Source: Methanobacteriota archaeon
Lineage (GTDB): Archaea; Halobacteriota; Methanosarcinia; Methanosarcinales; Methanosarcinaceae
Length of the DNA: 64,000 nucleotides
Direction of reading: 5' to 3'
Assembly: GCA_023399215.1 (NCBI GenBank)
Contig: JAEWQJ010000020.1
Coordinates: 1 to 64,000, forward strand
This document shows, in pieces, positions 9,841-17,939 of the stretch. Below the pieces are notes generated by a model that was not told the DNA's origin, did no database searches, and saw only the letters and a program-made list of their open reading frames with translations. The position numbers and the translations under genes are program-made. Each line of letters starts with the position of its first letter. Within the stretch, counting starts at the first letter, position 1.

Positions 9841-10119
9841 ATGTTTTCAATACTTGGCCTGGGTGCGGAGTTTGTAGTGGGGAATTCTCTTTCAGATTTA
9901 GGTATCTGCTTTCTCCCAACGGATTTTGGAATCCCTGTGTATTATCGGATAACGGTCGTGGGACTAATCGCTCTTGTGGGTATGAAGGAAATGCTGCTGG
10001 CCTCTAGAGAAGAAGATGAGTTTTCTATGGACTCAATGGATATGGGAATTTATCCTCTTATAGTATGCTTTATTGCTAGTTTCCTATTTGCGAGCTTTGA
10101 TATAATTCTTACAAAGTAA
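9841..10119 (+). CDS. Small membrane protein, unknown function
   Basis: A 92-residue protein starting at the ATG preceded by a strong TTTGGGGGA ribosome-binding site; a TTG five codons upstream is less likely. It has two to three hydrophobic segments (a helix near residues 33-49, YRITVVGLIALVGMKEML, and a C-terminal helix at about 70-90) joined by an acidic loop (SREEDEFSMDSMDMG). No family recognised. It is monocistronic, with its own TATA-like box, and sits between sugar-nucleotide genes and glycosyltransferases, so a structural or accessory surface role is possible but unproven. Confidence 0.65.
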   Translation: MFSILGLGAEFVVGNSLSDLGICFLPTDFGIPVYYRITVVGLIALVGMKEMLLASREEDEFSMDSMDMGIYPLIVCFIASFLFASFDIILTK

Positions 10120-10706
10120 TCCTCCTAACAATTATAAATTTATTTATTTAGTATTTATTTTGTTTCTTCCAGTAAGTTTATTTTCTTACCAAGTTAGAAA
10201 AAGCTAAATAATGTTTATTTTCCTATTTTTTAAAATATAATATCTATAATTTTCAACACTGATAATTCTCTTTATCTTCGTTCAGTAACTATGTTTTCCA
10301 TAGCTATTTATCTTTGAGATATTTATCTTCTAATCATAATATTGTTTGTTAATGACTCTAACTAACTTAAATAATTTGATCTAACAGGGGCACTATTAAG
10401 GGGGGGCTCCAGCCACTGGAGACGGACAGTTATCACTTTTTAGCATAATATGGGGGGAGAGTTCTATCTGATAGAACAGTTTGAAATCGGGGTTGAGTGA
10501 AAACCAGGATTTGACTGCATATTTTTGTCAAAGTAAGAGAGAAAAAGGCAGGAAGATTTCCTGATTTGTTGATATTAATTTATCTCATATACTTTAAAAT
10601 CAGGTTCAAGGTTAGTTTCTGACTCTCAATCTCGAAAGACTACTCAAGCAGACAGACTTTCTTTTGGTATTATAGTCATAGGAATTATTAATTGGGGAGT
10701 GAAAAA
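10120..10706. other. Intergenic region with two hairpins
   Basis: AT-rich up to 10380, then a G-rich block with two perfect hairpins: CTCCAG/CTGGAG at 10407-10421 and GTTCTAT/ATAGAAC at 10461-10477, each beside a run of six or seven G. This lies 230-300 bases ahead of the DUF354 gene and may be a structured leader or small RNA. Confidence 0.4.
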
Positions 10707-11780
10707 TTGAGAGTTCTTGTCGATATAGGGCATCCAGCCCATGTTCATTTTTTTAAAAACGCTATATGGAGTCTTGAGAAAAAAGGGCATCAAGTAATGG
10801 TAGTCTCGCGAGACAAGGATGTAGTAATAGAGCTCTTGAACGCCTATGGAATTCCACATACGGTTTTGAGTAAAGTAAAACCAGGAAAGGTTAATTTGCT
10901 TGAAGAATGGTTCATAAGAGAGTTTAAGACTTTTAAAATTACCCAGCAATTTGATCCTGACCTTTTTATAGGTATCCTTTCTCCAGCTGTAGCTCAGGTA
11001 GCCTGGATACAACAGAAAAAATCCATAATTTTTAATGACACCGAACATGCAGTACTGGCACAGAAGTTAACCTATCCTTTCTGTGACATAATCTGTACTC
11101 CTTCATGCTATCTAAAAAATGAAGGGTCAAAACAGATCAGATATAGTGGATATCATGAACTGGCTTATCTTCATCCATCTTATTTTACTCCCAGTCCTGA
11201 GATCCTGAAAGACCTCGGAGTAAAGGAGGGGGAGCCTTTTACAGTCCTTCGCTTTGTTTCATGGGGTGCGCATCACGATGTCGGACAACATGGAATTAAA
11301 AATAAAGTAGCACTTGTCCAGGAAGCTGAAAAATTCGGAAAAGTATTCATAACTTCAGAAGGGCCTCTGGAAAAAGAGTTTGAAAAGTATAAAGTCTGTG
11401 TCTCTCCAGAAAAAATCCACCACTTGCTCTATTATGCTACTCTATATGTGGGTGAAGGGGCAACGATGGCTGTTGAGAGTGCAATCTTGGGAACTCCATC
11501 AATCTATATTTCCACTCTTGCAGGAACTATGGGAAACTTTTCTGAACTTGAGAATAAGTACGGTTTGCTTTTTAATTATAGTGATTCGCAATCTGCACTG
11601 ACAAAAATCACAGAACTTTTCAAAGATTCGGAACTTAAGAAAAGCTGGGGTCTTAAAAGGGCTGCTCTTCTCAGGGATAAAATCAATGTTACCGAGTTCA
11701 TGGTTAATCTCATAGAAAGTCTTCCTGATGAAAAATCTGGACTTTCTTTATCTTCAGTTTCGGATGGGTCTTATGCATGA
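10707..11780 (+). CDS. DUF354 family GT-B-like protein
   Basis: About 357 residues, beginning MRVLVDIGHPAHVHFFKNA, the hallmark N-terminus of DUF354 proteins. These resemble GT-B enzymes such as UDP-GlcNAc 2-epimerase and glycosyltransferases; the C-terminal half shows a nucleotide-binding-like GEGATMAVESAILGTPSI motif. Likely a glycosyltransferase or sugar-nucleotide epimerase acting in the cytosol; the exact reaction is unknown. The TTG at 10707 is chosen because GGGGAG lies eight bases upstream; a TTG at 10692 would include that site in the coding region. Its stop overlaps the start of the deacetylase gene (ATGCATGA), so the two are translationally coupled. Confidence 0.8.
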   Translation: MRVLVDIGHPAHVHFFKNAIWSLEKKGHQVMVVSRDKDVVIELLNAYGIPHTVLSKVKPGKVNLLEEWFIREFKTFKITQQFDPDLFIGILSPAVAQVAWIQQKKSIIFNDTEHAVLAQKLTYPFCDIICTPSCYLKNEGSKQIRYSGYHELAYLHPSYFTPSPEILKDLGVKEGEPFTVLRFVSWGAHHDVGQHGIKNKVALVQEAEKFGKVFITSEGPLEKEFEKYKVCVSPEKIHHLLYYATLYVGEGATMAVESAILGTPSIYISTLAGTMGNFSELENKYGLLFNYSDSQSALTKITELFKDSELKKSWGLKRAALLRDKINVTEFMVNLIESLPDEKSGLSLSSVSDGSYA

Positions 11781-12813
11781 ATTACTGATGAAAAACCAGG
11801 ATGTATGGGATCTTTTCACCCGAAAAGAAGAGTATTATCCAGAAAAGCTGGATGAACACCAGCGTTTTGTTTTCTCTGAAAAAGATCTCCTAAATGCCTC
11901 TGAGCCCGGGGTCTCCAGATACCTTATGGAAAACGGAATGCAGGTTGAGTTCCCTGAAAATAAATCATTTGCCGTTTGTTTGACTCATGACGTAGACGAT
12001 GTTTACCCGCCTCTTGCCCATAGCTTGTTGTCATCAGCTTACAGCCTTAAACGGTTAAATTTCAAGGATTCTGCAGTTCAGTTACTGTGGAAATTGAGGG
12101 GAATAGACTACTCTCCTTATCTTAATTTTTCTAAAATTATGGACGTTGAAGCCAGTTTTGAAGCAGAATCCTCTTTTTACTTCATTACTGCAGAAGACGA
12201 TCCAATAAGATTTAGGTATGATATAGAAGACATAGAACATCATCTGGGAGAGGTTTTAGATAGAGGATGGGAGGTTGGTCTTCATGGAGGTTACTATTCA
12301 TACGGCAGTCCAGATAAAATAAAAAAAGAGAAAGAAAGACTTGAAGCAGTTCTGGGTAAAAAAGTAATAGGTTTTCGTAATCATTACCTCCGGTTCAAAA
12401 CTCCAGACTCCTGGGAAATACTTGCAAATGCTGGTTTTAGCTATGACTCCACTTTCGGGCATAGATACTCAGTCGGCTTCAGGAATGGAATGTGCCATCC
12501 TTTCAGTCCATATAACCTTAACACAGGAAAAAGAATTGACATCCTCGAAATTCCACTTATCGTCATGGACACTGCTCTTTTTGCTACTTCAAAATCTTTT
12601 GAGGAGGCCTGGGAACGCACAAAACGTCTGATTGATACTACAGCAGGTCTCAATGGTGTTATTACCCTGCTGTGGCATAATTTCGCGTTCAGTTGCAATT
12701 TTCGAAAAGATTGGGTGAGGCTGTATGAGAAGGTGCTTCAGTATTGCTCCGAAAAAGGGGCATGGATGACAAGCGGAGAAGAAATCTACAGGTGGTGGGC
12801 AGATAGGAGCTGA
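11773..12813 (+). CDS. Polysaccharide deacetylase family protein (copy 1)
   Basis: About 346 residues with a NodB-like fold: VCLTHDVDDVYPP carries the metal-binding Asp pair and WEVGLHGGYYS a metal-ligand His; a Trp-His (LLWHNF) motif closes the barrel. Such enzymes deacetylate or otherwise hydrolyse N-acetylated sugars. The ATG at 11773 gives the same N-terminal length as the paralogue at 20000-21043 and overlaps the previous stop by 8 bases. Overall the two proteins are only moderately alike, yet about 118 bases (12421-12538) are almost identical, which points to gene conversion. It is followed at once by a GT2 gene overlapping its 3' end. Confidence 0.85.
   Translation: MHELLMKNQDVWDLFTRKEEYYPEKLDEHQRFVFSEKDLLNASEPGVSRYLMENGMQVEFPENKSFAVCLTHDVDDVYPPLAHSLLSSAYSLKRLNFKDSAVQLLWKLRGIDYSPYLNFSKIMDVEASFEAESSFYFITAEDDPIRFRYDIEDIEHHLGEVLDRGWEVGLHGGYYSYGSPDKIKKEKERLEAVLGKKVIGFRNHYLRFKTPDSWEILANAGFSYDSTFGHRYSVGFRNGMCHPFSPYNLNTGKRIDILEIPLIVMDTALFATSKSFEEAWERTKRLIDTTAGLNGVITLLWHNFAFSCNFRKDWVRLYEKVLQYCSEKGAWMTSGEEIYRWWADRS
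12421..12538 (+). repeat. Gene-conversion tract, copy in first deacetylase
   Basis: This tract, encoding LANAGFSYDSTFGHRYSVGF and onward, matches 20281-20398 on the minus strand with only about four differences in 118 bases, silent sites included, while flanking sequence diverges abruptly. Confidence 0.8.
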
Positions 12814-13729
12814 ATTAAAAGGAAAGTATCTGCTGGTTACGCCTGCAAAAAACGAAGAACAAAATCTGCCCGAAGTTTCGAAGGCTGTAATCGGACAGGA
12901 ATTAAAACCTGATTTATGGATTATAGTCGATGACGGAAGTACAGATGAAACACCACGTATTCTCGAAGACCTGCAGTCAAACTGCTCCTGGATCCAGAGT
13001 ATAAGATTACCTCCAAGACCAAGAGACATTACTTTTCACTATAGTTATGTCTGCAAGCAGGGCTTTGACTATGCGCTTGAGTATTGTAGGAAAAATAATA
13101 TTGAATTCGAGTATGTAGGCCTTCTTGATGCTGATACGGTGCTTGAAGAAAATTATTTCGGAAAACTTCTGGCTGAGTTTAAAAAGGATAGTTCTCTAGG
13201 AATTGTAAGTGGGGGAATATATTATGATAATGACGGAAAACTTTCCCTGGAAGTAACTGCAAAAAATCTTCCTCGAGGTACAGGAAGGATCTGGAAGAAA
13301 GAGTGCTTCCTCGAGACTGGCGGTTATCAGGTTGAGCCATCTCCAGATTCAATTTCTAATATAAAAGCTCTTTTGCGAGGCTGGCGGCTCATGCAGTATA
13401 CTGAGGTAGTCCAGATCCAGAAGCGTAAAACGAGTGCAGCTAACGGACTCTGGGATGGATATCTCAAAAATGGCTGGATGGCTTATTACCTTGGCAAAAA
13501 CTATTTCATGGCCCTCTTAAACGTATTTTATCTTTCCATGAAGTCTCCCTACTACACAGGCATTGCCTACTGCTGGGGGTATTTTGGCTCGGCAATTCGA
13601 AGAGATAAAAAAATCCAGGATCCTGAAGTAAGGGCTTACTACAGGAATCAGGGGTTTTCAGGATTGTTATCCAGAATCTCAAAAAATTTTGGCAACAACT
13701 CCAGAAGTGTACAGGAGAGGGAGCAGTGA
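12803..13729 (+). CDS. Family 2 glycosyltransferase with non-canonical start
   Basis: The GT-A signature is intact only if the frame is read upstream of the first GTG at 13139: KYLLVTPAKNEEQNLPEV, then DLWIIVDDGSTDET and the GLLDADT metal-binding motif. The frame opens after a TGA at 12767, and no ATG, GTG or TTG exists between there and the conserved KYLLVTPAKNEE. ATA at 12803 follows a GGTGGTGGG ribosome-binding site by a few bases and is my best guess (about 308 residues); CTG at 12830 is less likely. A mutated ATG is equally possible. The 3' half has a hydrophobic region (YLGKNYFMALLNVFYLSM). It overlaps the deacetylase 3' end and lies ahead of a GT4 gene. Confidence 0.72.
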   Translation: MGAELKGKYLLVTPAKNEEQNLPEVSKAVIGQELKPDLWIIVDDGSTDETPRILEDLQSNCSWIQSIRLPPRPRDITFHYSYVCKQGFDYALEYCRKNNIEFEYVGLLDADTVLEENYFGKLLAEFKKDSSLGIVSGGIYYDNDGKLSLEVTAKNLPRGTGRIWKKECFLETGGYQVEPSPDSISNIKALLRGWRLMQYTEVVQIQKRKTSAANGLWDGYLKNGWMAYYLGKNYFMALLNVFYLSMKSPYYTGIAYCWGYFGSAIRRDKKIQDPEVRAYYRNQGFSGLLSRISKNFGNNSRSVQEREQ

Positions 13730-13775
13730 AGATTAGTAAAGATCCCAAAAAGGCAATTCATTTACAGGTGATAAT

Positions 13776-14996
13776 TTGAAGATGCTTTTTCTCGATATGG
13801 TAAGACCTCTTTCTCTTGCTGATGGCTCGCTTATTCACAGGTATGAGCTTGTTAGTAATCTTGCGAGTCTTGACAATGAGATCCATATTTTTACTGTTGG
13901 TCAGACTTCCTTTTCGGGCATGGTCAACGTTCACAGCTATTCTGTCCCTCCTGGTAATTTCTTTTCACTCACTGTGAACTATTTCAGAAGCGCCATATGC
14001 CTTCTGGGTTCCGAAACTTTTGACGTGCTATACACCCGCAATCCTAATTTTGGCTTTCTTGCTGGATTATTCTGTAAAAGCAGATGCAAAAGAATTGTTT
14101 ATGAATTAAATGGAATTCCTGAAGACGAAAAGAACCTCTTCAGGGAAAAATCTGAAGGAAATAAATTCTCGCATCCTAGAAAAAGAAGTAATTTCTCAAA
14201 CCGATATTTCTCTACGCATGGTAGGTTACAACTGTTTATTCTTAAGAAAGCTCTCGGGTTTTCGGACAAAATAATTTCTGTGACTCCTGGGATAAAAGCA
14301 AATCTTGAGAAGGACTATAAAATCCCTGGAAACAAAATAGTCGTAGTTTCCAATGGGGCAAACACTTCCATGTTCCGGCCTCTGGAACAGGAAACCTGCA
14401 GAAGAGAACTTGGTCTGGACCTTGAAATTCCTTTTGTATGCTTTGTGGGTAATCTTGCTCCCTGGCAGGGGGTTGAGTATCTAATAAAGGCAGCTTCATC
14501 CGTACTTTCTAGATTTCCGGAATGTTGCTTTTTGATTGTTGGAGATGGTGTCATGAAAAACGATCTTATGAAGCTTTCCCGGGAACTCGGAATTGAGGAC
14601 AGATTCATTTTTACGGGTGTGATTGCCTACGATCGTGTGCCTCTCTATATTAATGCCAGCGATATCTGTACCGCTCCTTTTATATTTGCCAGAAACGCAA
14701 AAATAGGCCTATCTCCTTTGAAGTTATATGAATACATGGCTTGCGAAAAACCTGTAGTTGCAAGCAATATCAGTGGCGTATCCGACGTACTTGAAGCTTC
14801 TGGGGGGGGGGTTTCTGTCCTTCCTGAAAACCAGGGTGCCCTTGCAGAAGGTATCTTAAAGCTACTTGAAAATCCCGATTTAAGAATGAAATTGGGTTCA
14901 AAAGGTTTAAGTTATGTTACTGAAAATTACAGCTGGTATAGCGTTGCGAAAAAGGTTAACGAAGTCTGTAAATCAGAAATTGAGGTCAGGAAATGA
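13776..14996 (+). CDS. Family 4 glycosyltransferase (GT-B)
   Basis: About 406 residues with the two Rossmann-like domains of GT4. The N-terminal domain has the acceptor side (LSLADGSLIHRYELVSNLAS), and the C-terminal donor domain shows VSNGANTSMFRP, CFVGNLAPWQGVEYLI and the EX7E-type region SPLKLYEYMACEKPVVASN. The enzyme probably transfers a sugar from a nucleotide donor to a lipid-linked glycan. TTG at 13776 follows AGGTG by five bases; ATG at 13782 is an alternative two codons later. It is part of the plus-strand glycan run from 10.7 to 16.2 kb. A run of eight Gs at about 14804-14811 is intact in frame. Confidence 0.9.
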   Translation: MKMLFLDMVRPLSLADGSLIHRYELVSNLASLDNEIHIFTVGQTSFSGMVNVHSYSVPPGNFFSLTVNYFRSAICLLGSETFDVLYTRNPNFGFLAGLFCKSRCKRIVYELNGIPEDEKNLFREKSEGNKFSHPRKRSNFSNRYFSTHGRLQLFILKKALGFSDKIISVTPGIKANLEKDYKIPGNKIVVVSNGANTSMFRPLEQETCRRELGLDLEIPFVCFVGNLAPWQGVEYLIKAASSVLSRFPECCFLIVGDGVMKNDLMKLSRELGIEDRFIFTGVIAYDRVPLYINASDICTAPFIFARNAKIGLSPLKLYEYMACEKPVVASNISGVSDVLEASGGGVSVLPENQGALAEGILKLLENPDLRMKLGSKGLSYVTENYSWYSVAKKVNEVCKSEIEVRK

Positions 14997-15003
14997 GGGC
15001 TTG

Positions 15004-15165
15004 AAATCAGTCTTCTGTTTTCCTATAACTCATCAGGATAGGAATAGTCATCTATTTAAATCAGTCTTCTGTTTTCCTATAACTCATCAGGATAAGAATA
15101 GTCATCTATTTAAATCAGTCTTATGTTTTCCTATAACTCATCAGGATAAGAATAGTCATTTATTT
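15004..15165 (+). repeat. Three 54-bp tandem repeats
   Basis: Three units at 15004-15057, 15058-15111 and 15112-15165, each AAATCAGTCTTCTGTTTTCC and onward, with only a few base changes. The period is 18 codons and one frame stays open across all three, but the peptide has no start of its own and overlaps the GT4 gene, so I treat the array as non-coding. It fills the whole leader of the FemAB-like gene. Confidence 0.9.
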
Positions 15166-15179
15166 GCACGGGGCTTAAA

Positions 15180-16187
15180 ATGGACGAAATTGAAGTTAGA
15201 GAATTAGCGCCATCTGAATATAATGAATGGGATTTGCTCGTAGAAAAAGCTCAGCCTGGTACACTCTTTCATACCAGTGAATGGCTTGGAATCTGCAGGG
15301 ATGTCCTATCGAAGGAGCTTAGAATTTATGGTTGTTTCAGAAAAGGCGAGCTTGTGGGAGGATGTCCTCTTTTTGTTAAAAACATTAAGGGAGCTTTGAA
15401 AGTCGCGAATTCGACCTGTGATATGACCAGTTACAGTGGGCCTCTTATAAAAGAGAGTGCCAGCTCCAAAGCAAGTAAACAGGTACAGGAAGTTCACGAT
15501 ATTCTTAATCCTCTCAGGGAATTCCTCTGCAAGCAGGGATTTGATAGTATTCACCTTACGTTCGCTCCAGGTTTTAAAGACATAAGACCTTTTACTTGGA
15601 ACGGATGGGACTCCACTGTGCACTATACTCATTATTTGAATCTAAACGAAGATGTAGATAATAACATTTCAAGAAAGATCCGAAGAGAACTTAAAACTGC
15701 AAATGAGGCCGGACTTAAAACCAGGATCTGGAACGATCCTGAAACATATTACCATCTGCTCTCAATGGTCTACGAAAAACAGAAATTAGCTCCTCCCCTT
15801 CCCAGAGGATTCTTCGAAAGAGTGTTTAAGTTAATTCAGGAAAAAGATATTGGCTATATGTTTGTCACAGAGACTCCTGAGGGCGAAGCTATTGCAGCTC
15901 ACTTAAATCTATATGGAAAGAAGTGCACTGTAACCTGGACCTCAGCCCTGAACCCGGATTTTGGCCGTTTGGGTCCCAATGCTCTTCTGTATTATAACGA
16001 GTTTCTTGACCTGAAGTCCCGAAATTTCGAGTACATGAATGTAATGGCAGCAAATATTTCCAGGTTTGCGGATTTCATTATGGGCTTTTCTCCTGAGCTA
16101 ATTCCCTATTATAGTGTGACTCTAGAGAGCAAAAAATATTCAATCGCAAAAACCATGTATAAAATTACTCATAATGAAACTTACTGA
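15180..16187 (+). CDS. FemAB/GNAT-like acyl- or aminoacyltransferase
   Basis: A 335-residue protein of the FemAB/BioF2-like GNAT superfamily: N-terminal FHTSEWLGICRDV, central ISRKIRRELKTANEAGLKTR, and the C-terminal GNAT part with FVTETPEGEAIAAHLNLYGK and LGPNALLYYNEFLDL. Members transfer acyl or aminoacyl groups to amino-sugars, peptides or lipids; in glycan clusters they usually decorate amino-sugars. ATG start, with GGGGCTTAAA as a weak ribosome-binding site. It follows the 54-bp repeats directly, is likely the last gene of the plus-strand run, and is convergent with the second flippase. Confidence 0.78.
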   Translation: MDEIEVRELAPSEYNEWDLLVEKAQPGTLFHTSEWLGICRDVLSKELRIYGCFRKGELVGGCPLFVKNIKGALKVANSTCDMTSYSGPLIKESASSKASKQVQEVHDILNPLREFLCKQGFDSIHLTFAPGFKDIRPFTWNGWDSTVHYTHYLNLNEDVDNNISRKIRRELKTANEAGLKTRIWNDPETYYHLLSMVYEKQKLAPPLPRGFFERVFKLIQEKDIGYMFVTETPEGEAIAAHLNLYGKKCTVTWTSALNPDFGRLGPNALLYYNEFLDLKSRNFEYMNVMAANISRFADFIMGFSPELIPYYSVTLESKKYSIAKTMYKITHNETY

Positions 16188-16382
16188 TAAAAATCGAAAT
16201 TTTAAAAATATAAAAGTCGGGTAAATCCCGAAATTATTTTTTCATTGTTTTTCTAATGATCTTTCCTTTTATTCTGAATGATTTCCTTTTATTCTGAATG
16301 AAACTCTGCTTTTTCTTTATAACAGGATCCTTAAGAGATCAACTTTCAGTAAGTTTTTTTCTAAAAAGGGAATTAAACCCTT

Positions 16383-17855
16383 TCAGGTTCTATTTTTTAT
16401 ATTCACGAGAAAAGCTGAAAATATCTTCTTGAAAGTAGGATCGTCACGAAGAGCTATCCCATAATATATAGGGGTTATGATGATAGCTACAAGCATAATA
16501 ATATAAAAATTCGCCGAGAGTGTTTCTAGTAGAATCAATGGGATTGAGATAACTACCCCAATTGCTGTATATTTAATGAGGATTTCCAGGCTTTCCTTTT
16601 TACTGATCCCTACAAGATTAAGCAAGTATGCGTTATTCCAGAGAGCGAATATAACTCCTGTGAAGCTAAACAAGCAAAGGGAAAACTCGGCACTTTTTGC
16701 ATAAATTCCTCCTATGCCAAGTGCTACGAACCTTGAGATTAAAAGAGCCGTACTGTAAGTAAACCAGACTTTTTGCTTTTCAAATACACTATAGAGAGTT
16801 GAAATAGGTAAGGCAAGGAAAACAAGGAATATGAATGGCACAAGGATTTTTACATAAGTGCCTGCTACATACCAGTTTTTTCCGAAAGCAAACGTAAATA
16901 TTTCTTCTCCCAGAATTAACAGGAGTATCATAGGGAATATTCCTATTAAAATTAGCTTTTTGTAAACTTCGCTTACAATAGCTTTCATATCGCCACTCGA
17001 ATTTCCATTTTTTACCTCACTGATTTTCTGGAAGAAAACCTGTTGTATAGCTGTTCCAACAAGTCCCATGGGCATATTTACTACCTGATTTGCAAGTGAG
17101 AAATATCCGACAACGCTTGTGCTGTAAAAATATGCAAGCAAGAAAGTAGGCACCTGTGGCGAAATTGTATTTGCAAGTGTAGACCATGAACTAAATAAAG
17201 GAAAATTTTTATATTCAATAGCCATTTCTTTCATTTTTTTAACTGAAATTTTTTTGAAGATCTTTAAATCTTCTTTTATTCCCTTGAGCATGGCCAGGTC
17301 TGCAAGTCCATATCCAAGGGTATATCCTGTGATTAGACCCAAAGGTGATGCAGTCCAGAAAGGAATTAACTGAAACATTTTGGCCGATAAAGCATTTAAC
17401 ACTCTGGACCCTGCAATAACTCCAAAACGTAGTTTTCTTGAAAGCCAGTAATTCTGCACGAAAAAAAGGCCATTGAGGAATACTATTACAGGAAGATAGA
17501 TTAAATACTTTGAGGATCCCTTAGTATGAAATATATACTCAATAATATGCTCAATATCTTCTGGAAAGGTTATCACTGCTATAGCTACGAGTATGGATAT
17601 AAAAGTGACTAAAATCGAGGAAAGGAAAAATATATTTGCGGAATCCTCTTCGGATTTTGGTAACATAATAGCAAACTGGTATGAAAAAGTAGAGAAAATT
17701 ACCAGTATACCTGATACTGCCACAAAAAGCTGAAAGACTCCCATATCGTCAGGGCTGTAAATTCTAGTGACTATTGGTACAAGAAGTATACCCAGAATCT
17801 GTGCAGCAACACTTCCTGATACAAGTTTTAACACATTACCGATAAAATTTGACAT
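16383..17855 (-). CDS. Oligosaccharide flippase (second copy)
   Basis: About 490 residues with 12-14 hydrophobic helices, of the polysaccharide-biosynthesis flippase (MOP) superfamily. The start is taken at MSNFIGNVLKLVSGSVAAQI, the usual family opening; the longer frame to 17906 adds 17 residues. The sequence includes VTRIYSPDDMGVFQLFVAVS near residue 30 and a late IGIFPMILLLILGEEIFTFAFG. It is distinct from the flippase at 4612-6081. The GT-C-like membrane protein gene ends 80-odd bases upstream on the same strand, so lipid-linked sugar transport and membrane-side transfer may be coupled. Confidence 0.88.
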   Translation of the reverse strand: MSNFIGNVLKLVSGSVAAQILGILLVPIVTRIYSPDDMGVFQLFVAVSGILVIFSTFSYQFAIMLPKSEEDSANIFFLSSILVTFISILVAIAVITFPEDIEHIIEYIFHTKGSSKYLIYLPVIVFLNGLFFVQNYWLSRKLRFGVIAGSRVLNALSAKMFQLIPFWTASPLGLITGYTLGYGLADLAMLKGIKEDLKIFKKISVKKMKEMAIEYKNFPLFSSWSTLANTISPQVPTFLLAYFYSTSVVGYFSLANQVVNMPMGLVGTAIQQVFFQKISEVKNGNSSGDMKAIVSEVYKKLILIGIFPMILLLILGEEIFTFAFGKNWYVAGTYVKILVPFIFLVFLALPISTLYSVFEKQKVWFTYSTALLISRFVALGIGGIYAKSAEFSLCLFSFTGVIFALWNNAYLLNLVGISKKESLEILIKYTAIGVVISIPLILLETLSANFYIIMLVAIIITPIYYGIALRDDPTFKKIFSAFLVNIKNRT

Positions 17856-17939
17856 AATTATTTCCAACTTTAAAACATAAATCCCAGCATGTGGGTTTTT
17901 TTTCATTCCGCAATAAGTAACGGAGATTATCCTGGGCTC

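Noticed and set aside
14914..15207. 97-codon frame with three 18-residue repeats
   Set aside because: It is the 54-bp DNA repeat read in a chance open frame and overlaps the GT4 gene; no start signal of its own.
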